DNA of 64,000 nucleotides, from contig JBBQCD010000010.1 in assembly GCA_038318385.1 (NCBI GenBank), forward strand, positions 25,018 through 89,017, read 5' to 3'. Shown piece after piece: positions 18,917 to 27,797 of the stretch (its first letter is position 1; the number at the start of each line of letters is the position of its first letter). Source of the DNA: Schlegelella_A sp038318385. GTDB taxonomy: Bacteria; Pseudomonadota; Gammaproteobacteria; Burkholderiales; Burkholderiaceae_C. A model generated the notes under the pieces. It did no database searches and was not told the origin of the DNA. It saw only the letters and a list, made by a program, of their open reading frames with translations. The position numbers and the translations under genes are program-made.

Positions 18917-19186
18917 TCAGATGCCCATGTTGCCGAGCTGTTCGGTGATCTGGTTCATGACCGTCGCCAGGCGCGGGTGAGACGCTTCGAAGCGGAGGAT
19001 CGAGGCCTTCAGCCGGTCGCCGAGGTTCACGTCATTGCTGGCGAGCTGCGGGTTCGCGAGTGTCATTTCGATGTCGTGCACGAGCTGTGCGAGCTGCAAC
19101 CGGGCCTCCTCGTCGCCGACGTCGAGAGCGGCGACTTCCGATCGCAGCCGGTTCAGGGAGTCTTCGAGGTGCTTGGGGTCTTGCAT
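18917..19186 (-). CDS. DUF4404 family small protein
   Basis: An 89-residue acidic helical protein. The start MQDPKHLEDSLNRLRSEV is six bases after AAAGG; the open frame further upstream is not credible coding. The pattern of an N-terminal L-x-x-L-R helix, a second helix QLAQLVHDIEMTLAN and a C-terminal LKASILRFEASHPRLATVMNQITEQLGNMGI matches DUF4404 proteins, small cytoplasmic helical bundles of unknown function. It is isolated, and convergent with the serine hydrolase. Confidence 0.75.
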   Translation of the reverse strand: MQDPKHLEDSLNRLRSEVAALDVGDEEARLQLAQLVHDIEMTLANPQLASNDVNLGDRLKASILRFEASHPRLATVMNQITEQLGNMGI

Positions 19187-19363
19187 GGGGACCTTTCCGG
19201 CGATCTGAGCGGCGCCGTGTGTACGGATTTTCGAACTGAATGTTCTCAGCGCATTGCCGGCGAGGTCGAAATCAGGGGGCAGGCGCCGGGCACTCATCCG
19301 GTCTTCTATCACCTTCTTCGATCGAGTCATGCGAAGTCCCCTCACGGGGGCTCTGCCGGTACT

Positions 19364-19392
19364 TTGCGGGGCCGCGCCGCCGGGCCTACAGT
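19364..19392 (+). promoter_or_regulatory. Candidate sigma-70 promoter of the Bug receptor gene
   Basis: TTGCGG at 19364-19369 and TACAGT at 19387-19392 are separated by 17 bases, and lie about 55 bases before the start codon at 19447. The rest of the 260-base gap between the DUF4404 start and this gene shows nothing else I can name. Confidence 0.5.
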
Positions 19393-19446
19393 CGGGTGTG
19401 GATCCCGGCGTGCAGAAGGCCTCGCCGCCACCTCCAGGAGATTGCG

Positions 19447-20442
19447 ATGATCGTTCGATCACGGCCGTGCCGCGTGCGCGCCACCTTCCGTGGACTCGCC
19501 CTCGGCATTTCGCTGGCCCTTTGCATGCTGCCCATCGCCCAGGCCCAGCCGGCCTCCGTCAAGGTCGTCACGGGTTTCGCCCCCGGCGGCAGCGTCGATG
19601 CGCTGGCCCGCATGACCGCAGACGCGATCGGTGCAGCCACCGGGCGCACCGCGATCGTCGAGAACAAGACCGGCGCCGGCGGCCGCCTTGCGGTCGATCT
19701 CGTGAAGAGCGCGCCGCCCGACGGCGACACGCTGCTCGTGGCCCCGCAGGGCCCGATGACGCTGTTCACGCACGTCTTCAAGGACAAGCTCCGCTACGAC
19801 CCGGCCAAGGACTTCAGCCCGATCACGCGCCTGGCCACCGCGGACTTCGCCCTGACGATCGGGCCGCTGGTGCCGGCGACGGATCTCGCCGGCTTCCGCG
19901 TCTGGTTGCAAAAGGCCGGCGACAAGGCGAGCTTCGGCTCTCCCGGAGCCGGGACGCTGCCGCACTTCGTCGGCATCTCGGTCGGCGAGAAGCTCGGCGT
20001 TCCGATGACCCACGTGCCGTACCAGGGCTCGGCCCGGTCGATGATCGATCTCGCCGGCGGACAGATCGCTGCCGCCGTCTCGCCGGTCACCGAGGCGCTG
20101 GAACTGCACAAGGCCGGCAAGGTGCACATCATCGCGACCACCGGCGCAAAGCGATCGCCGTTCGTGCCCGAAGTCCCGACCTTCAAGGAAGCCGGCATCG
20201 ACATCGAAGTGCCGCTCTGGTTCGCCTTGTACGGGCCGGCGGGGATGCCGGAGGCGACGGTCGAGAAACTGCGCAAGGCGGTCGATGCCGCGTTCACCAC
20301 CCCCGATGCCGCGCAGCGCCTCGCCAAGCTCGGCCTCGTCGCCGCTCCCCTCACGCCGAGCGAACTCGAGTCGCTGCGGCAGCGCGAGACGGCGATGTGG
20401 GCACCGATCGTCAAGGCATCCGGATTCACGCCGTCCAATTGA
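19447..20442 (+). CDS. Bug-family (tripartite tricarboxylate) periplasmic receptor
   Basis: A 331-residue protein with a signal peptide ending AQAQP. The Bug fold motifs are present: VKVVTGFAPGGSVDALARMTADAI, VENKTGAGGRLAVDLVKSAPPDGDTLLV, the substrate-loop region HVPYQGSARSMIDLAGGQI and VPEVPTFKEAGIDIEVPLWFALYGPAGMP. These receptors bind small carboxylates or other organic acids. No TctA/TctB membrane genes are adjacent, so it is an orphan receptor of the kind that multiplies in Burkholderiales; it may share a transporter encoded elsewhere or act as a sensor. AGGAG lies six bases before the ATG. Confidence 0.93.
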   Translation: MIVRSRPCRVRATFRGLALGISLALCMLPIAQAQPASVKVVTGFAPGGSVDALARMTADAIGAATGRTAIVENKTGAGGRLAVDLVKSAPPDGDTLLVAPQGPMTLFTHVFKDKLRYDPAKDFSPITRLATADFALTIGPLVPATDLAGFRVWLQKAGDKASFGSPGAGTLPHFVGISVGEKLGVPMTHVPYQGSARSMIDLAGGQIAAAVSPVTEALELHKAGKVHIIATTGAKRSPFVPEVPTFKEAGIDIEVPLWFALYGPAGMPEATVEKLRKAVDAAFTTPDAAQRLAKLGLVAAPLTPSELESLRQRETAMWAPIVKASGFTPSN

Positions 20443-20523
20443 AGGCGATGCCTCGTTCGCGGCGCTTTCCGCACGCAGCCGCGCCGCTGTCCCCCTCCGC
20501 TCGTTTCCACCCTGAGAGTCAAC

Positions 20524-21228
20524 ATGACCACCGAACTCGCATCCCGCCCCGTTGTTGCCAGTGAACTCGACATACTCGCCGCGCTGGTCCCTCTGGCCGG
20601 GAAGGACATCATCGAACTCGGCTGCGGCGCCGCCGAACTGGCGCGCGCGCTCATGCGGCGCCATCCCGACAGCCGATTCACCGGTGTGGAGGTCGACGAA
20701 CGCCAGCATGCGAAGAATCTCGCGGCGCCGCAGCCGGGCATGCGATTCGTCGCCGGCGTGGCACAGGCGATCCCGTTCCCGGACGTGAGCTTCGACCTCG
20801 CGCTGATGCTGAAGTCGCTGCACCACGTGCCGGTCGCCGAGATGGCGCAGGCACTGGCCGAGGTGGTGCGCGTGCTGCGCCCGGGCGGCCATCTCTATGT
20901 CTCGGAACCGGTCTATGCCGGCGCGCTCAACGACGTGATCCGCCTCTTCAACGAGGAAGGCGCGGTGCGCGCGGCGGCGCAGGCGGCGCTCGACACGGCA
21001 TTGCGCATGGAGGTCTGGACGCAGGTGGCCGAACAGCGCTTCGACCTGGCCGTGCATTTCGCCGACTTCGCCGACTTCGAGCGGCGCACGATCGGGGTCA
21101 CCTTCGCCGAACGCCATCTCGACGCGACCCAGCTGGCCGCGGTCCGCGCCGCCTTCGAGCCGCACCTCGGTGCCGACGGGGCGCGCTTCACCCGTCCGAT
21201 GCACGTGCGGATGCTGCGGCGCAACTGA
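20524..21228 (+). CDS. Class I SAM-dependent methyltransferase
   Basis: A 234-residue protein with the Rossmann methyltransferase motifs in order: motif I IIELGCGAAELA (about 29-40), acidic end of strand 2 at FTGVEVDE, motif II region AIPFPDVSFDLALMLKSLHHV (about 80-100), and motif III LRPGGHLYVSEP (about 118-130). It is similar to the methyltransf_11 group of small-molecule methylases. The substrate is unknown. Its position 81 bases after the Bug receptor suggests possible cotranscription, but there is no functional link. Confidence 0.9.
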   Translation: MTTELASRPVVASELDILAALVPLAGKDIIELGCGAAELARALMRRHPDSRFTGVEVDERQHAKNLAAPQPGMRFVAGVAQAIPFPDVSFDLALMLKSLHHVPVAEMAQALAEVVRVLRPGGHLYVSEPVYAGALNDVIRLFNEEGAVRAAAQAALDTALRMEVWTQVAEQRFDLAVHFADFADFERRTIGVTFAERHLDATQLAAVRAAFEPHLGADGARFTRPMHVRMLRRN

Positions 21229-21267
21229 CCCGCGAACGCGGCAGGCGCCGCGGCGGCCGCCGGTCAG
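21225..21267. terminator. Nested hairpin across two convergent stop codons
   Basis: CTGACC at 21225-21230 can pair with GGTCAG at 21262-21267, and inside it CGCGGC at 21237-21242 pairs with GCCGCG at 21247-21252 around a four-base loop. The outer arms contain the stop codons of the methyltransferase and of the convergent TPR gene. Confidence 0.45.
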
Positions 21268-22601
21268 TCGGGGCGGCTGCCTGCCAGGCGCTGGATCCAG
21301 TGCTCCGTGAGCGGCGTCCTCGGCTTGGCGAGGCTGCGCTCGTTCAGCAGCGCCCGGCCCACGCTGCGGTCGCGGGCCCGGGCCGCCGCGGCCATCAACG
21401 TCTGATCGATCAGGTCGCGCTGCGCGTGGCTGCCGCCGAAGCGATGGGCGAGCGCGCGCACCGGGTACATGGTCTCGACGGCGGCGTCGTAGCGCCCGTG
21501 CGCGAAATCGAGCATGCCGCGCATCAGCGGCAGGCCGACGTCGCACGCCATTTCGCGGTTCGTGCCGGCGGCCTGCGCGTGTGCGGTCGTCGTCTTCAAC
21601 CAGGCTTCGGCGCGTTCCAGTTCGCCCGCGCCGAGCAGGGCCAGCAGGGCATGCAGGTCGTTGAAGGCGTAGTGTCCCGCGGCTTCGGGGGGCAGCGCCC
21701 AGGCGGCCGCCAGGTCCTGCCAGCGCGGTCCCACGTCGGCCCCCAGCAGGTGCAGCCGCCACAGCAGCGAGGCCGTGTCGAGGCGTTCGAGCGCCACCTG
21801 CGTCTTCCCCGCGGCGAGGTGCTCGTCGTGCAGGGCCAGTGCGCCGGCGACATCGAGACGTTCGAGCGCAAAGAGCGCCTGGTGCCAGCCGAGGTGCACG
21901 GAAAAGCCGTTGCCCGCGTTCCATTCGGGGCGCCAGCGCATCAGCCATCGGCTGCCGTCTTCGTGACGGCCCTGCATCTCCATCACGTGGGCGACGGCGT
22001 GCACCGCCCACGGCGCCTTCGGGTCGGCCGCGAGCGCCTGGCGCCCGACGTCTTCGGCCGCGGCGTGGAAGTTCGACTCCTCCAGGCCGAAGGCCAGCAT
22101 CGCCAGCACGTGCGGCCGGAGCGGGTCCGCCGCGTCCCACTCCGGCAGCACGCGCGCGACGCGCAGGCGCAGGTTCAGGGCGTCGCCGCGGTAGAAGTCG
22201 AAGAGGTGCGCCCATTGCAGCGCCAGCGCGTCGCGCGGATGCGCCAGCAGCAGCGCTTCCCAGGCGGCGCGGGCGCCGTCCCAGTCGCCGCTCTGGAGCC
22301 GGCGCAGGGCGTGGAAATGCGCGCGCTCGCGATCGTTCGCGCCATCCAACGACGATTCGGCGGCATCGAGAACGGCCGCGCCCTCGCGCGCGAAACCGGC
22401 CTCGCTCAGACCGAGGAGGAAGCCCGCCTTCATCAGCGGCGGCAGCAGCCAGGACGGGTCTGCGGCGACGGCCGCATCGAGGTCGTCGAGGGGCGTGCCG
22501 TAGAAGGTCATCAGGCGCCACAGCGCCTTCTCGGCGTGATCCAGCGCGGCCCGCGACGAGGTGCTGACGGGGTTGCCGCGGCCGTCGATTCGGGGGTTCA
22601 T
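21264..22601 (-). CDS. TPR-like repeat protein (TTC38 type)
   Basis: A 445-residue soluble protein made of helical repeats. Segments such as WRLMTFYGTPLDDLDAAVAADPSWLLPPLMKAGFLL, LALQWAHLFDFYRGDALNLRLRVARVLPEW and HVLAMLAFGLEESNFHAAAEDVGRQALAADPKAPWAVHAVAHVMEMQGRHEDG fit the tetratricopeptide repeat 38 family, in which the H-A-V-A-H-V-x-E-M segment is typical. The function of bacterial members is unknown; metabolic or binding roles have been suggested. It follows the amidase on the same strand after 114 bases and may belong to the same transcript. Confidence 0.8.
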   Translation of the reverse strand: MNPRIDGRGNPVSTSSRAALDHAEKALWRLMTFYGTPLDDLDAAVAADPSWLLPPLMKAGFLLGLSEAGFAREGAAVLDAAESSLDGANDRERAHFHALRRLQSGDWDGARAAWEALLLAHPRDALALQWAHLFDFYRGDALNLRLRVARVLPEWDAADPLRPHVLAMLAFGLEESNFHAAAEDVGRQALAADPKAPWAVHAVAHVMEMQGRHEDGSRWLMRWRPEWNAGNGFSVHLGWHQALFALERLDVAGALALHDEHLAAGKTQVALERLDTASLLWRLHLLGADVGPRWQDLAAAWALPPEAAGHYAFNDLHALLALLGAGELERAEAWLKTTTAHAQAAGTNREMACDVGLPLMRGMLDFAHGRYDAAVETMYPVRALAHRFGGSHAQRDLIDQTLMAAAARARDRSVGRALLNERSLAKPRTPLTEHWIQRLAGSRPD

Positions 22602-22715
22602 GAATTTGGCGCTGGTGTAGGCGTGTGCGTCGGCGTGTGCTTCGACAGGTGGGCAAGCGGGTTGCGGGTGGGACTGTGCCGCGACGGCCGGGGCCCGCCG
22701 GTACCGCGTTGCCTC

Positions 22716-24110
22716 TCAGCCCTGCGGCGGTTCCGGCCAGGGACGCTGCGCCGGGCGCATCAGCTCCCAGGCGCGGGCCACCTGCAGCACCGTCAGATCA
22801 TCGTGCCGCCGCCCGGCGATCTGCAGGCCGATCGGCAGGCCATCGGCGGTGTAGCCGCAGTTGATGCTCGCGGCCGGTTGTTCGCTCATGTTGTACGGCA
22901 GCGTGAAGGCGATGTGCTCGAACGGCCGCTTCGGATCGTTCGTCGGGCACGGCAGTTCGGCCGCGAACGCCGGCACCGGCGCGGTCGGCGACAGGACCAC
23001 GTCGTAGGCCGCGCAGGCGGCGACGGCGGCTTCGCGCATCGCTCCCATCTGGCTGTACCCGCGGAACACGCGCTCGCCGGAGAGGCCTTCGCCGCCGCGC
23101 GCCCACTCGACGATGAACGGCAGGACCTTGGCGCGACGTTGCGCTGTCAGCGCGGAAATGTCGATCCACGAGCGCGTGCGCCAGAAGTCGTCCATGCCAT
23201 CGGCCATCGCCCGGGTCATGAACGGCGGCACCGCCTCCACCACGGCCCCGGACTTCTCGAACATTCGCGCCGCGGCCTCGACGGCAGCGGCGACTTCCGG
23301 GTCCACCGGCAGGCCCCAGCCGGCGTCGAGCATCAGGCCGATCCTCAGGCCGCGAACTTCGCGCTCCAGCTTGCTCCAGGCGATCGCCTGCACCGGCAGG
23401 CTCATCGAATCGCGCGCATCGGGCTGGCTCAGGACCGCCATCAGCAGCGCCGAATCCTCGACGCTGCGCGTCATCGGGCCCGCCACGCGCCCGGCATACG
23501 GCGGGAAGATCGGGATGCGGCCGAGGCTCGGCTTCAAGGTGAAGATGCCGCACCAGCCGGCCGGCAGGCGCACCGAGCCGCCGATGTCGGTGCCGACATG
23601 CAGCGGGCCGTAGCCCGCCGCCGCCGCCGCCGCGGCCCCGGCGCTGCTGCCGCCCGGCCCCTTGCTCAGGTCCCAGGGGTTGCGTGCCAGCGCATGGAAG
23701 CTCGACAGGCCGGACGACAGCATGCCGTAGTCGGGCATCGTCGTCTTGCCGAGGATCACCGTCCCGCTCTCGCGCAGGCGCGCTGCCGGCGGCGCATCGC
23801 GTTCCGCCGGCGCCAGTTCGGTCGCGGCGGTACCGAGCGGCATCGGCACGCCTTCGGTCGCGATGTTCTCCTTGATCGTCGCCGGCACACCGTCGAGCGG
23901 ACCCAGCGGCTCGCCCCTGACCCAGCGTGCCTCGGAGGCTTCGGCCTGCGCCAGCGCGGCCTCTGCGTCGAGCGCGTAGGTCGCGTGCAGATGCGGCTCC
24001 CAGGCCGCGATGCGGTCGAGCACCGCCCGGGTCGCCTCAACCGGCGACGCCGCCTTGCGGCGATAGAGATCGAGGAGCTCGGCGGCCGAGAGGGTGTGGA
24101 GTTCGGCCAT
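22716..24110 (-). CDS. Amidase (amidase signature family)
   Basis: A 464-residue protein, typical for the family. The Ser-cisSer-Lys triad is visible: Lys80 in ATIKENIATEG, the serines of GPGGSSAGAAAA at 155-156, and the nucleophile Ser179 in DIGGSVRLPAGWCG. Residues 185-200 form the usual substrate-pocket entrance. Such enzymes hydrolyse aliphatic or aromatic amides, or act as peptide or carbamate hydrolases. It follows the peptide-type ABC importer on the same strand, so it may act on the imported substrate. The open frame continues upstream to 25085, but the signature and the ATG at 24110 set the start. Confidence 0.92.
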   Translation of the reverse strand: MAELHTLSAAELLDLYRRKAASPVEATRAVLDRIAAWEPHLHATYALDAEAALAQAEASEARWVRGEPLGPLDGVPATIKENIATEGVPMPLGTAATELAPAERDAPPAARLRESGTVILGKTTMPDYGMLSSGLSSFHALARNPWDLSKGPGGSSAGAAAAAAAGYGPLHVGTDIGGSVRLPAGWCGIFTLKPSLGRIPIFPPYAGRVAGPMTRSVEDSALLMAVLSQPDARDSMSLPVQAIAWSKLEREVRGLRIGLMLDAGWGLPVDPEVAAAVEAAARMFEKSGAVVEAVPPFMTRAMADGMDDFWRTRSWIDISALTAQRRAKVLPFIVEWARGGEGLSGERVFRGYSQMGAMREAAVAACAAYDVVLSPTAPVPAFAAELPCPTNDPKRPFEHIAFTLPYNMSEQPAASINCGYTADGLPIGLQIAGRRHDDLTVLQVARAWELMRPAQRPWPEPPQG

Positions 24111-24163
24111 GCGAGCGTGCCTGGATTGGGAAACGGAGGGGTCGACGAGGAAGGGCCTTCGAC

Positions 24164-25663
24164 CTACTGCCAGCTGACCGCACCGAGGTCGTTGGCGAAG
24201 ATCGGCGAGCTGCTCCACAGTCCCTTGAGGTTCTTCTTGGAAACCGCGAACTGCGGCAGCTGGAACATGAACACCACCGGCGAATCGGTGGCGAGCTGGC
24301 GCTGGATGTCGCCGAGCAGCTTCATGCGACCCTTCGAGTCGGTGGTCGAGTTGTAGGCGGCGACCCGGTCGCGGAAGACCTTCGAGTCGTAGCCGATGTA
24401 GTAGTCGGGGTTGGCGTAGACGGTGGCGAAGTCGAGCGGTTCGACGTGGCTGATGATGGTCAGGTCGAAGTTGCCCTTGAACGGACCGGAGAGCCACTGG
24501 GCCCACTCGACGTTCTCGATCTTGGCGTTGATGCCGACCTTGGCCAGCTGCGCGGCGACGATCTCGCCACCCTTGCGGGCGTACTGCGGCGGGGGCAGCG
24601 TCAGGGTGACGTTCAGCGGGGTCGTGATGCCGGCTTCCTTCAGCAGTGCCTTGGACTTCTCCGGGTCGTAGGCGTTGACCGCGGTCAGGTCGACGTAGCC
24701 TGCATCGCTCGGCACCATATGGCTGCCGATCGGCTTGCCATGGCCCTCCATCGCGCCATCGATCACGGCCTTGCGGTCCACCGCCATGGCGATGGCACGG
24801 CGCACGCGCACGTCGTCGAAGGGCTTCTTCTTGTTGTTGATGCTGACGATGGTCTTGCCCTCGGTGCCGCCCGGGGTCACCGTGAAGCGGCCATCGCCCT
24901 GGAACTGCTTGAGACTCTCGAAGGCCCCGAAGCGCGGCATGCCGTCGATGTCGCCGGCCAGCAGCGCGGCGACCTGCGCCGCTGGGTCGTTGATGAAGCG
25001 GAAGGTGGCCTTCTTCAGCTTGACGCCAGCGGCATTGCGGTAGCCCTCGTTCTTGACCAGCGTCAGCGACGCGCCCTTGGTCCACGAATCGAACTTGAAC
25101 GGCCCGGTGCCGACCGGCTTGGTGGTCGTCGTCGCCGCGCTCTTCGGATCCAGGATCACCGCGGTGTTCTCGCCCATGCGGAACAGGAAGTTGCCGTCGG
25201 CCTGGGCCAGCACCAGGATCACGGTGTAGGCGTCTGGCGTGTCGATGCGGCTGATGTTGTCGAACACCGACTTCTTCGCCTTGTTCGTCGAGCCGGTCGC
25301 CTTGGCGCGTTCGAAGGTGAACTTGACGTCGCTGGCATCGAACGCCTCGCCGTCGCTGAATTTCACGCCCTTCTTCAGCTTGAAGGTGTAGACCTTGCCG
25401 TCCGGATCAATGGTCCAGCTCTCGGCCAGCAGCGGCGTGATGCTGCCGTCCATGTTGATCTTGGTCAGGCCCTCGAGGATGTTGTAGTGGACGATCTCGC
25501 CGATCGCCGCGGCCGGGGCGGTGGTCGGGTCGAGCCCCGTCGGTTCCAGCACCATGCCGAGGACGACGCTGTCCTTGCGGGCCTGCGCGCCGGCCGAGAG
25601 CGGCAGCGCAACGAGGGTGGCCAGCGCCAGGGCGGCCAGGATTCGGGTGCGGGGATTCATCAT
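24164..25663 (-). CDS. Periplasmic substrate-binding protein of a peptide-type ABC importer
   Basis: A 499-residue family-5 binding protein with a signal peptide ending SAGAQA. Family markers include LEPTGLDPTTAPAAAIGEIVHYNILEGLT, LLAESWTIDPDGKVYTFKLKKGVKFSDGEAFDASDVKFTFERA and RRAIAMAVDRKAVIDGAMEGHGKP. These proteins bind peptides, opines, glutathione, nickel chelates or other amide compounds and deliver them to the permeases. Two tandem ATG codons start the gene, with GAGGAA six bases upstream, and the start overlaps the ATPase stop by four bases. That coupling, and the order of this operon with the receptor gene last, is notable because receptor genes usually come first. Confidence 0.94.
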   Translation of the reverse strand: MMNPRTRILAALALATLVALPLSAGAQARKDSVVLGMVLEPTGLDPTTAPAAAIGEIVHYNILEGLTKINMDGSITPLLAESWTIDPDGKVYTFKLKKGVKFSDGEAFDASDVKFTFERAKATGSTNKAKKSVFDNISRIDTPDAYTVILVLAQADGNFLFRMGENTAVILDPKSAATTTTKPVGTGPFKFDSWTKGASLTLVKNEGYRNAAGVKLKKATFRFINDPAAQVAALLAGDIDGMPRFGAFESLKQFQGDGRFTVTPGGTEGKTIVSINNKKKPFDDVRVRRAIAMAVDRKAVIDGAMEGHGKPIGSHMVPSDAGYVDLTAVNAYDPEKSKALLKEAGITTPLNVTLTLPPPQYARKGGEIVAAQLAKVGINAKIENVEWAQWLSGPFKGNFDLTIISHVEPLDFATVYANPDYYIGYDSKVFRDRVAAYNSTTDSKGRMKLLGDIQRQLATDSPVVFMFQLPQFAVSKKNLKGLWSSSPIFANDLGAVSWQ

Positions 25664-26727
25664 GAGGATTCCTCTTCAGCGTTGACTTCGATCATCACCT
25701 GTTCGGCGAAATGGCAGGCGGCGAGATGGCCGGTGGCGACGGCCCGCAAGGGCGGCTGCTGCTCGGTGCACAGCGCACGCCGATGGCGGCAGCGCGGGGC
25801 ATACGCGCAGCCGCCTGCGATCTCGCCTTCGGCCACGACTTTATCGGATGCAAGTGCCGCGCCAGACGGTGCATTCCCGGGCGTCCCGGCGCCACGACGG
25901 CGGCCCGCTCCTCGCGCGTCGGCGCGCGGCACGGCTTGCATCAGCGCCTGGGTGTAGGGGTGGGCGGCCGCGCGGAACAGCACGTCGGGCGACCCTTGCT
26001 CGACGATGCGGCCGGCGTAGAGCACGGCTACCTCGTCGCAGATGTGATCGACGACGGCGATGTCGTGGCTGATGAGGAGGTAGGTGACCCCGAACTGCCG
26101 TTGCAGGTCCTGCAGGAGGTTCAGCACCTGGGCCTGGACCGAAACGTCGAGCGCGCTGACCGGTTCGTCGGCGACGATCAGCCGCGGCCGGGTGATCAGG
26201 GCGCGGGCAATGGCGATGCGCTGGCGCTGCCCGCCGGAGAACTCGTGAGGGTACTTGGTGGCGTCGGTGGCCCGCAGGCCGACGGCGTCGAGAGCCTCTG
26301 CGACCTTGCCGCGGGTGTCCGCCGCCGGCGCGGCGGCCAGGGGCTCGGCGACGATGCGGCCGACCTGCTGGCGTGGGTCGAGCGAGCCGTAGGGGTCCTG
26401 GAACACCATCTGGAAGTCGCACCGCGCCGCGCGCAGCTCGGCCGGACCGAGTGCATTCAGGTCGCGGCCGAGCAGGACCACGCGCCCGGCCGTCGGCCGC
26501 TCGAGCGCCATCACCATCCGCGCCAGCGTCGATTTGCCGGAGCCCGATTCGCCCACCAGACCCAGGCTGGTGCCGGCACGCATCGAGAACGACACGCCGC
26601 GCAGGGCCTCGACCCGCGGCGGGGCCTCGAACAGGCGCTCGCGCGGCAAGGTGTAGTGCTTGACGACGTCGGCGACTTCCAGGAGCGGCCCGGCCGATGC
26701 GGCGGCCGATGCGGTGCCGATCGTCAT
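25660..26727 (-). CDS. ABC importer ATPase (OppF/DppF type)
   Basis: A 355-residue ATPase with Walker A GESGSGKST, Q-loop FQDPYGSLDPRQQVG, signature FSGGQRQRIAIARAL, Walker B RLIVADEPVSALD and switch His in LLISHDIAV. The C-terminal part has the oligopeptide-type extension with YTQALMQAVP and a Cys-rich tail (CAYAPRCRHRRALC), which in this subfamily can hold a [4Fe-4S] cluster. Frames further upstream are antisense or overlap the preceding gene; the ATG at 26727 overlaps the DppD-like stop by four bases. It pairs with the next ATPase to drive import. Confidence 0.93.
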   Translation of the reverse strand: MTIGTASAAASAGPLLEVADVVKHYTLPRERLFEAPPRVEALRGVSFSMRAGTSLGLVGESGSGKSTLARMVMALERPTAGRVVLLGRDLNALGPAELRAARCDFQMVFQDPYGSLDPRQQVGRIVAEPLAAAPAADTRGKVAEALDAVGLRATDATKYPHEFSGGQRQRIAIARALITRPRLIVADEPVSALDVSVQAQVLNLLQDLQRQFGVTYLLISHDIAVVDHICDEVAVLYAGRIVEQGSPDVLFRAAAHPYTQALMQAVPRADARGAGRRRGAGTPGNAPSGAALASDKVVAEGEIAGGCAYAPRCRHRRALCTEQQPPLRAVATGHLAACHFAEQVMIEVNAEEESS

Positions 26728-27737
26728 GCGGCGCGACTTTCCTCGAACACGCGCGTCCTGCCGGTGTCGGCGGCGACGGCATCGAGCCGGATGCAGCGCG
26801 CGCGATGGCCGTGCTCGACCTCGATGTCCGGCGGCATGGCGCTGCGGCAGGCGTCGACGACCCACGCGCAGCGCTCCGCGAACGGGCAACCGGATGGCAT
26901 GTCGGCGAGTTCGGGGACGCGACCCGGAATCGTCACCAGCCGGCTGCCGCGCGTCGCCCCGAGGCGCGGGCGGGCACCGAAGAGTCCGCGGGTGTAGGGG
27001 TGGGCGAGGCGGTGGAAGATGCCGTCGGTCGAGCCCGATTCGACGATCGTGCCGCCGTACATGACCAGCATCCGCTCGACCGTGCGTGCCATCACGCCGA
27101 GGTCGTGGCTGATCAGCAGCATCGCCATGCCGCGCTCGGCCACGAGCTCGGCGATCAGGTCGAGGATCTCGCCCTGGATGGTGACGTCCAGCGCGGTCGT
27201 CGGCTCGTCGGCGATCAGCAGCTCCGGGCCGCAGGCCAGCGCCATCGCGATCGTCACCCGCTGGCGCTGGCCGCCGGAGAACTGGTGCGGGTAGGCGTCG
27301 AGCCGGCGCGCCGCCTGCGGCAGCCGTACCCGGTCGAGCAGGCGAAGCGCCTCCGCCCGGGCCTCGCTGCGGCCCATGCCCTTGTGCAGGCGCAACGGTT
27401 CGGCGACCTGGTCGCCGACGGTATGCAGCGGATTGAGCGCTGTCATCGGCTCCTGGAAGACCATGCCGATGCGGTTGCCCCGCAGTGCGCACAAGGCTTC
27501 GTCGCCGAGGCCGACGAGCTCCTGGCCGTTCAGGCGGATGCTGCCGGTGACGGTCGCGCCCTCGGGCAAGAGCCCCATCAGCGCCAGCGCCGTCATCGAC
27601 TTGCCGCAGCCGCTCTCGCCGATCAGGCCGACGGTCTCGGCGCGATCGACGGCGAACGAGATCCCGCGCAGCGCGTCTGCGGGGCCGCGGGGCGTCTGCA
27701 GGGTGACACGCAGGTCGGAGACTTCGAGCAGGGCCAA
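26724..27737 (-). CDS. ABC importer ATPase (OppD/DppD type)
   Basis: A 337-residue ATPase. Walker A is GESGCGKSM, Q-loop FQEPMTALNPLHTVGDQ, signature FSGGQRQRVTIAMAL, Walker B LLIADEPTTALD and switch LLISHDLGV. The C-terminal tail has the oligopeptide_HPY pattern YTRGLFGARPRLG and the cysteines CPFAERCAWVVDACRS. The start is taken at a TTG; no ATG lies close and there is no strong ribosome site, so it is uncertain by several codons. It partners the DppF-like ATPase downstream and the permeases upstream. Confidence 0.92.
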   Translation of the reverse strand: MALLEVSDLRVTLQTPRGPADALRGISFAVDRAETVGLIGESGCGKSMTALALMGLLPEGATVTGSIRLNGQELVGLGDEALCALRGNRIGMVFQEPMTALNPLHTVGDQVAEPLRLHKGMGRSEARAEALRLLDRVRLPQAARRLDAYPHQFSGGQRQRVTIAMALACGPELLIADEPTTALDVTIQGEILDLIAELVAERGMAMLLISHDLGVMARTVERMLVMYGGTIVESGSTDGIFHRLAHPYTRGLFGARPRLGATRGSRLVTIPGRVPELADMPSGCPFAERCAWVVDACRSAMPPDIEVEHGHRARCIRLDAVAADTGRTRVFEESRAA

Positions 27738-27797
27738 TTCGTGCGCTGGGTCAGTGGAGGGGCGACGATAGCGCCGATTCCGCCGCGCCCGCGCCGA

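Noticed and set aside
21300..24356. A 1018-codon plus-strand frame over the TPR and amidase genes.
   Set aside because: It spans two well-supported genes on the other strand and the gap between them.
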